From Syntrophobacterales bacterium (GTDB taxonomy: Bacteria; Desulfobacterota; Syntrophobacteria; BM002): DNA of 7,456 nucleotides. Where the stretch lies: contig JAUVTM010000099.1 of NCBI GenBank assembly GCA_030601545.1, positions 1 to 7,456 of the forward strand, given 5' to 3'. This document shows, one piece after another, positions 6,614-7,456 of the stretch. Every line of letters begins with the position of its first letter. The stretch's first letter is position 1. The position numbers and the translations under genes are program-made. The notes below the pieces were generated by a model. It was not told the origin of the DNA. It saw nothing but the letters and a program-made list of their open reading frames with translations, and ran no database searches.

Positions 6614-6639
6614 TTCATGAACCAAAGGGGATTCATGAA
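6614..6639. repeat. Paired TTCATGAA palindromes between selD and the rhodanese gene
   Basis: TTCATGAA occurs at 6614-6621 and 6632-6639, 18 bp apart, with near-symmetric AT flanks, so the block can also fold as a hairpin. It could be an operator or a processing site; there is no T-run for a terminator. Confidence 0.35.
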
Positions 6640-6657
6640 TTATGCAGGCTGAGCCAT

Positions 6658-7137
6658 ATGAAGCGATCTCTCCTCCAGTCAATCGGAATTATCATCATTT
6701 CCGGAGCCCTTGGCATAGCTGTGAATGCGTTCCGGGCTGAGGGGATTCCCCTGGTGGAACGTTGGCAGGAAAAAGTGCTCAACGAGCAGCTGACAGGGGG
6801 ATTGCCAGCAGTGTCGCTAAAGCAGGTCAAAGAGGCATATAAGAGTGGTGATGCTCTCTTGGTGGACGCTCGCGACCCGGAGTTTTTTGAGCAGGGGCAC
6901 ATTCCAGGAGCGGTGAGCCTCCCAGTGAGAGACTTTGATTCGGTTTTCCCCAGACTAGAGGAGCAGCTACGGGCAGCACCACGGGTAATCACCTATTGCG
7001 ATGGTGCCAGCTGTGAGATGAGTGTGGAACTTACCGAAAAACTCCTTTTTGCCGGAGTGGATTGGGTAGAGATCTTCACCGGTGGCATGCAGCAATGGCA
7101 AGCAGAGGGACAACCAGTGGTTGCCAGTAGGAACTAG
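6658..7137 (+). CDS. Membrane-anchored single-domain rhodanese with extended active-site loop
   Basis: A 159-residue protein. Residues 5-24 (LLQSIGIIIISGALGIAVNA) form an uncleaved-looking membrane anchor, placing the rest outside the cytoplasm. Residues 53-155 form a rhodanese domain: LLVDARDPEFFEQGHIPGA (67-85), and the active-site segment YCDGASCEMS with C114 as the presumed persulfide-forming cysteine, then IFTGGMQQWQAEG (139-151). The usual loop is CxxGxRS; here C114 to S122 is two residues longer, the arginine is missing and a second cysteine, C119, is present, so a disulfide or altered substrate is possible. The start ATG has only weak ribosome pairing (AGG about 10 bases upstream). 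It lies 53 bp after selD and 169 bp before a MauE-like gene; rhodanese-MauE pairs suggest periplasmic thiol or sulfur redox work. Selenium transfer is an alternative suggested only by the selD neighbour. Confidence 0.85.
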   Translation: MKRSLLQSIGIIIISGALGIAVNAFRAEGIPLVERWQEKVLNEQLTGGLPAVSLKQVKEAYKSGDALLVDARDPEFFEQGHIPGAVSLPVRDFDSVFPRLEEQLRAAPRVITYCDGASCEMSVELTEKLLFAGVDWVEIFTGGMQQWQAEGQPVVASRN

Positions 7138-7157
7138 GAACTAAGCAGAAGAGAGCT

Positions 7158-7181
7158 GGAGTAATGGAGTAGTGGAGCATT
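7158..7181 (+). repeat. Degenerate octamer array GGAGTNNT, three units
   Basis: GGAGTAAT, GGAGTAGT and GGAGCATT follow at an exact 8-bp period just after the rhodanese gene. The unit differs from the GGAATNNT arrays at 5209 and 5296 mainly by one A-to-G change, so it is probably the same repeat family. Confidence 0.5.
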
Positions 7182-7213
7182 GCAAAATATCAAATTCCAA
7201 GCACCAAATCTCA

Positions 7214-7280
7214 GGGTTTCAGGTGTCGGGTTTCAGGTGTCAGGAAAAAGAAAAATAGAGGGTAACATCTGACACCTGAA
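7214..7280. repeat. 14-bp tandem duplication with inverted partner
   Basis: GGGTTTCAGGTGTC is duplicated exactly at 7214-7227 and 7228-7241. TTCAGGTGTCAG (7232-7243) then pairs perfectly with CTGACACCTGAA (7269-7280) across a 25-base A-rich loop. A partial second inverted match (ACTGAAACC, 7282-7290) follows. The stem lacks a T-run on the plus strand, so it is not a canonical terminator; it looks like an intergenic repeat unit. Confidence 0.75.
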
Positions 7281-7306
7281 CACTGAAACCTCGGTGGATG
7301 ACATTC

Positions 7307-7456
7307 ATGGGCGAAGATAGGCACACAGCTTCCTGGTTGAGTCATCCCAACGCAGCGTTGGTAGCAAGGGTTGTTTTGGGGTGTGTGTTCATATATGCCA
7401 GCCTGGATAAGATCAGACATCCGGAGCGTTTTGCCGAGGCTGTCTACAACTACCAA
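7307..7456 (+). CDS. MauE/DoxX-family membrane protein, N-terminal part (cut by the window)
   Basis: Fifty codons are visible before the edge. The pattern ARVVLGCVFIYASLDKIRHPERFAEAVYNYQ (residues 20-50) is the characteristic first segment of MauE/DoxX-type proteins: a membrane helix ending in a YASLDKI-like motif, then HPxxFAxAVxNYQ. MauE is needed with the thioredoxin-like MauD for maturation of methylamine dehydrogenase; homologues elsewhere serve in disulfide or quinone-linked thiol redox. The ATG at 7307 is preferred because GGTGG (7293-7297) lies nine bases upstream; an in-frame ATG at 7298 has no room for a ribosome site. It follows the membrane rhodanese on the same strand, a pairing that supports a shared sulfur or thiol redox role. 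The rest of the gene is outside the window. Confidence 0.82.
   Translation, partial: MGEDRHTASWLSHPNAALVARVVLGCVFIYASLDKIRHPERFAEAVYNYQ

Noticed and set aside
7211..7456. Minus-strand frame of 81 codons at the right edge
   Set aside because: It overlaps the plus-strand frame with a clear MauE/DoxX pattern and reads through the repeat hairpin.

Overview
The window looks like chromosomal DNA of a Gram-negative, probably anaerobic bacterium. A selenoprotein-type SelD, a phasin-like gene fused in an operon to an AarF/ABC1/UbiB kinase, and a rhodanese-MauE pair together suggest a deltaproteobacterium-like lineage (Desulfobacterota/Desulfuromonadota). This assignment is inference from gene content; no marker gene is present.

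Left part (1-2863, minus strand). Two genes are read leftwards. The first encodes a MoxR-type AAA+ ATPase (1988-2863) with its own promoter (2901-2929). The second (about 1847 down to base 1, running off the edge) is one uninterrupted frame of at least 615 codons. Its N-terminus carries TraB/ChaN/erythromycin-esterase-like motifs (LHG..EFA, ALEFP, GISH) and its C-terminal half is unrecognised. A perfect inverted pair of REP-like hairpins lies between them (1897-1971). This ATPase plus TraB-like protein pair is the best candidate here for a poorly described system.

Middle (2930-5133). The divergent intergenic region holds a near-consensus sigma-70 promoter (3003-3031) followed by a 12-bp palindrome at the expected transcription start. 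It drives a short coiled-coil phasin-like protein (3145-3477) and a full-length UbiB-type atypical kinase (3478-5133). The stop codon of the first gene directly abuts the start codon of the second.

Gap 5134-5506. No gene is seen. It holds two arrays of four 8-bp units (GGAATNNT), one on each strand, and a possible promoter for selD. A degenerate version of the same octamer array recurs at 7158-7181.

Right part (5507-7456, plus strand). The selD gene (5507-6604) has an in-frame TGA at the catalytic Cys position (residue 33), followed by a SECIS-like hairpin, so the protein is most probably a selenoprotein and the cell decodes Sec. A membrane-anchored rhodanese with a lengthened active-site loop follows (6658-7137). 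After a repeat-rich spacer comes the start of a MauE/DoxX-family membrane protein (7307 to the edge). The rhodanese and MauE-like proteins probably work together in thiol/sulfur redox chemistry at or outside the cytoplasmic membrane.
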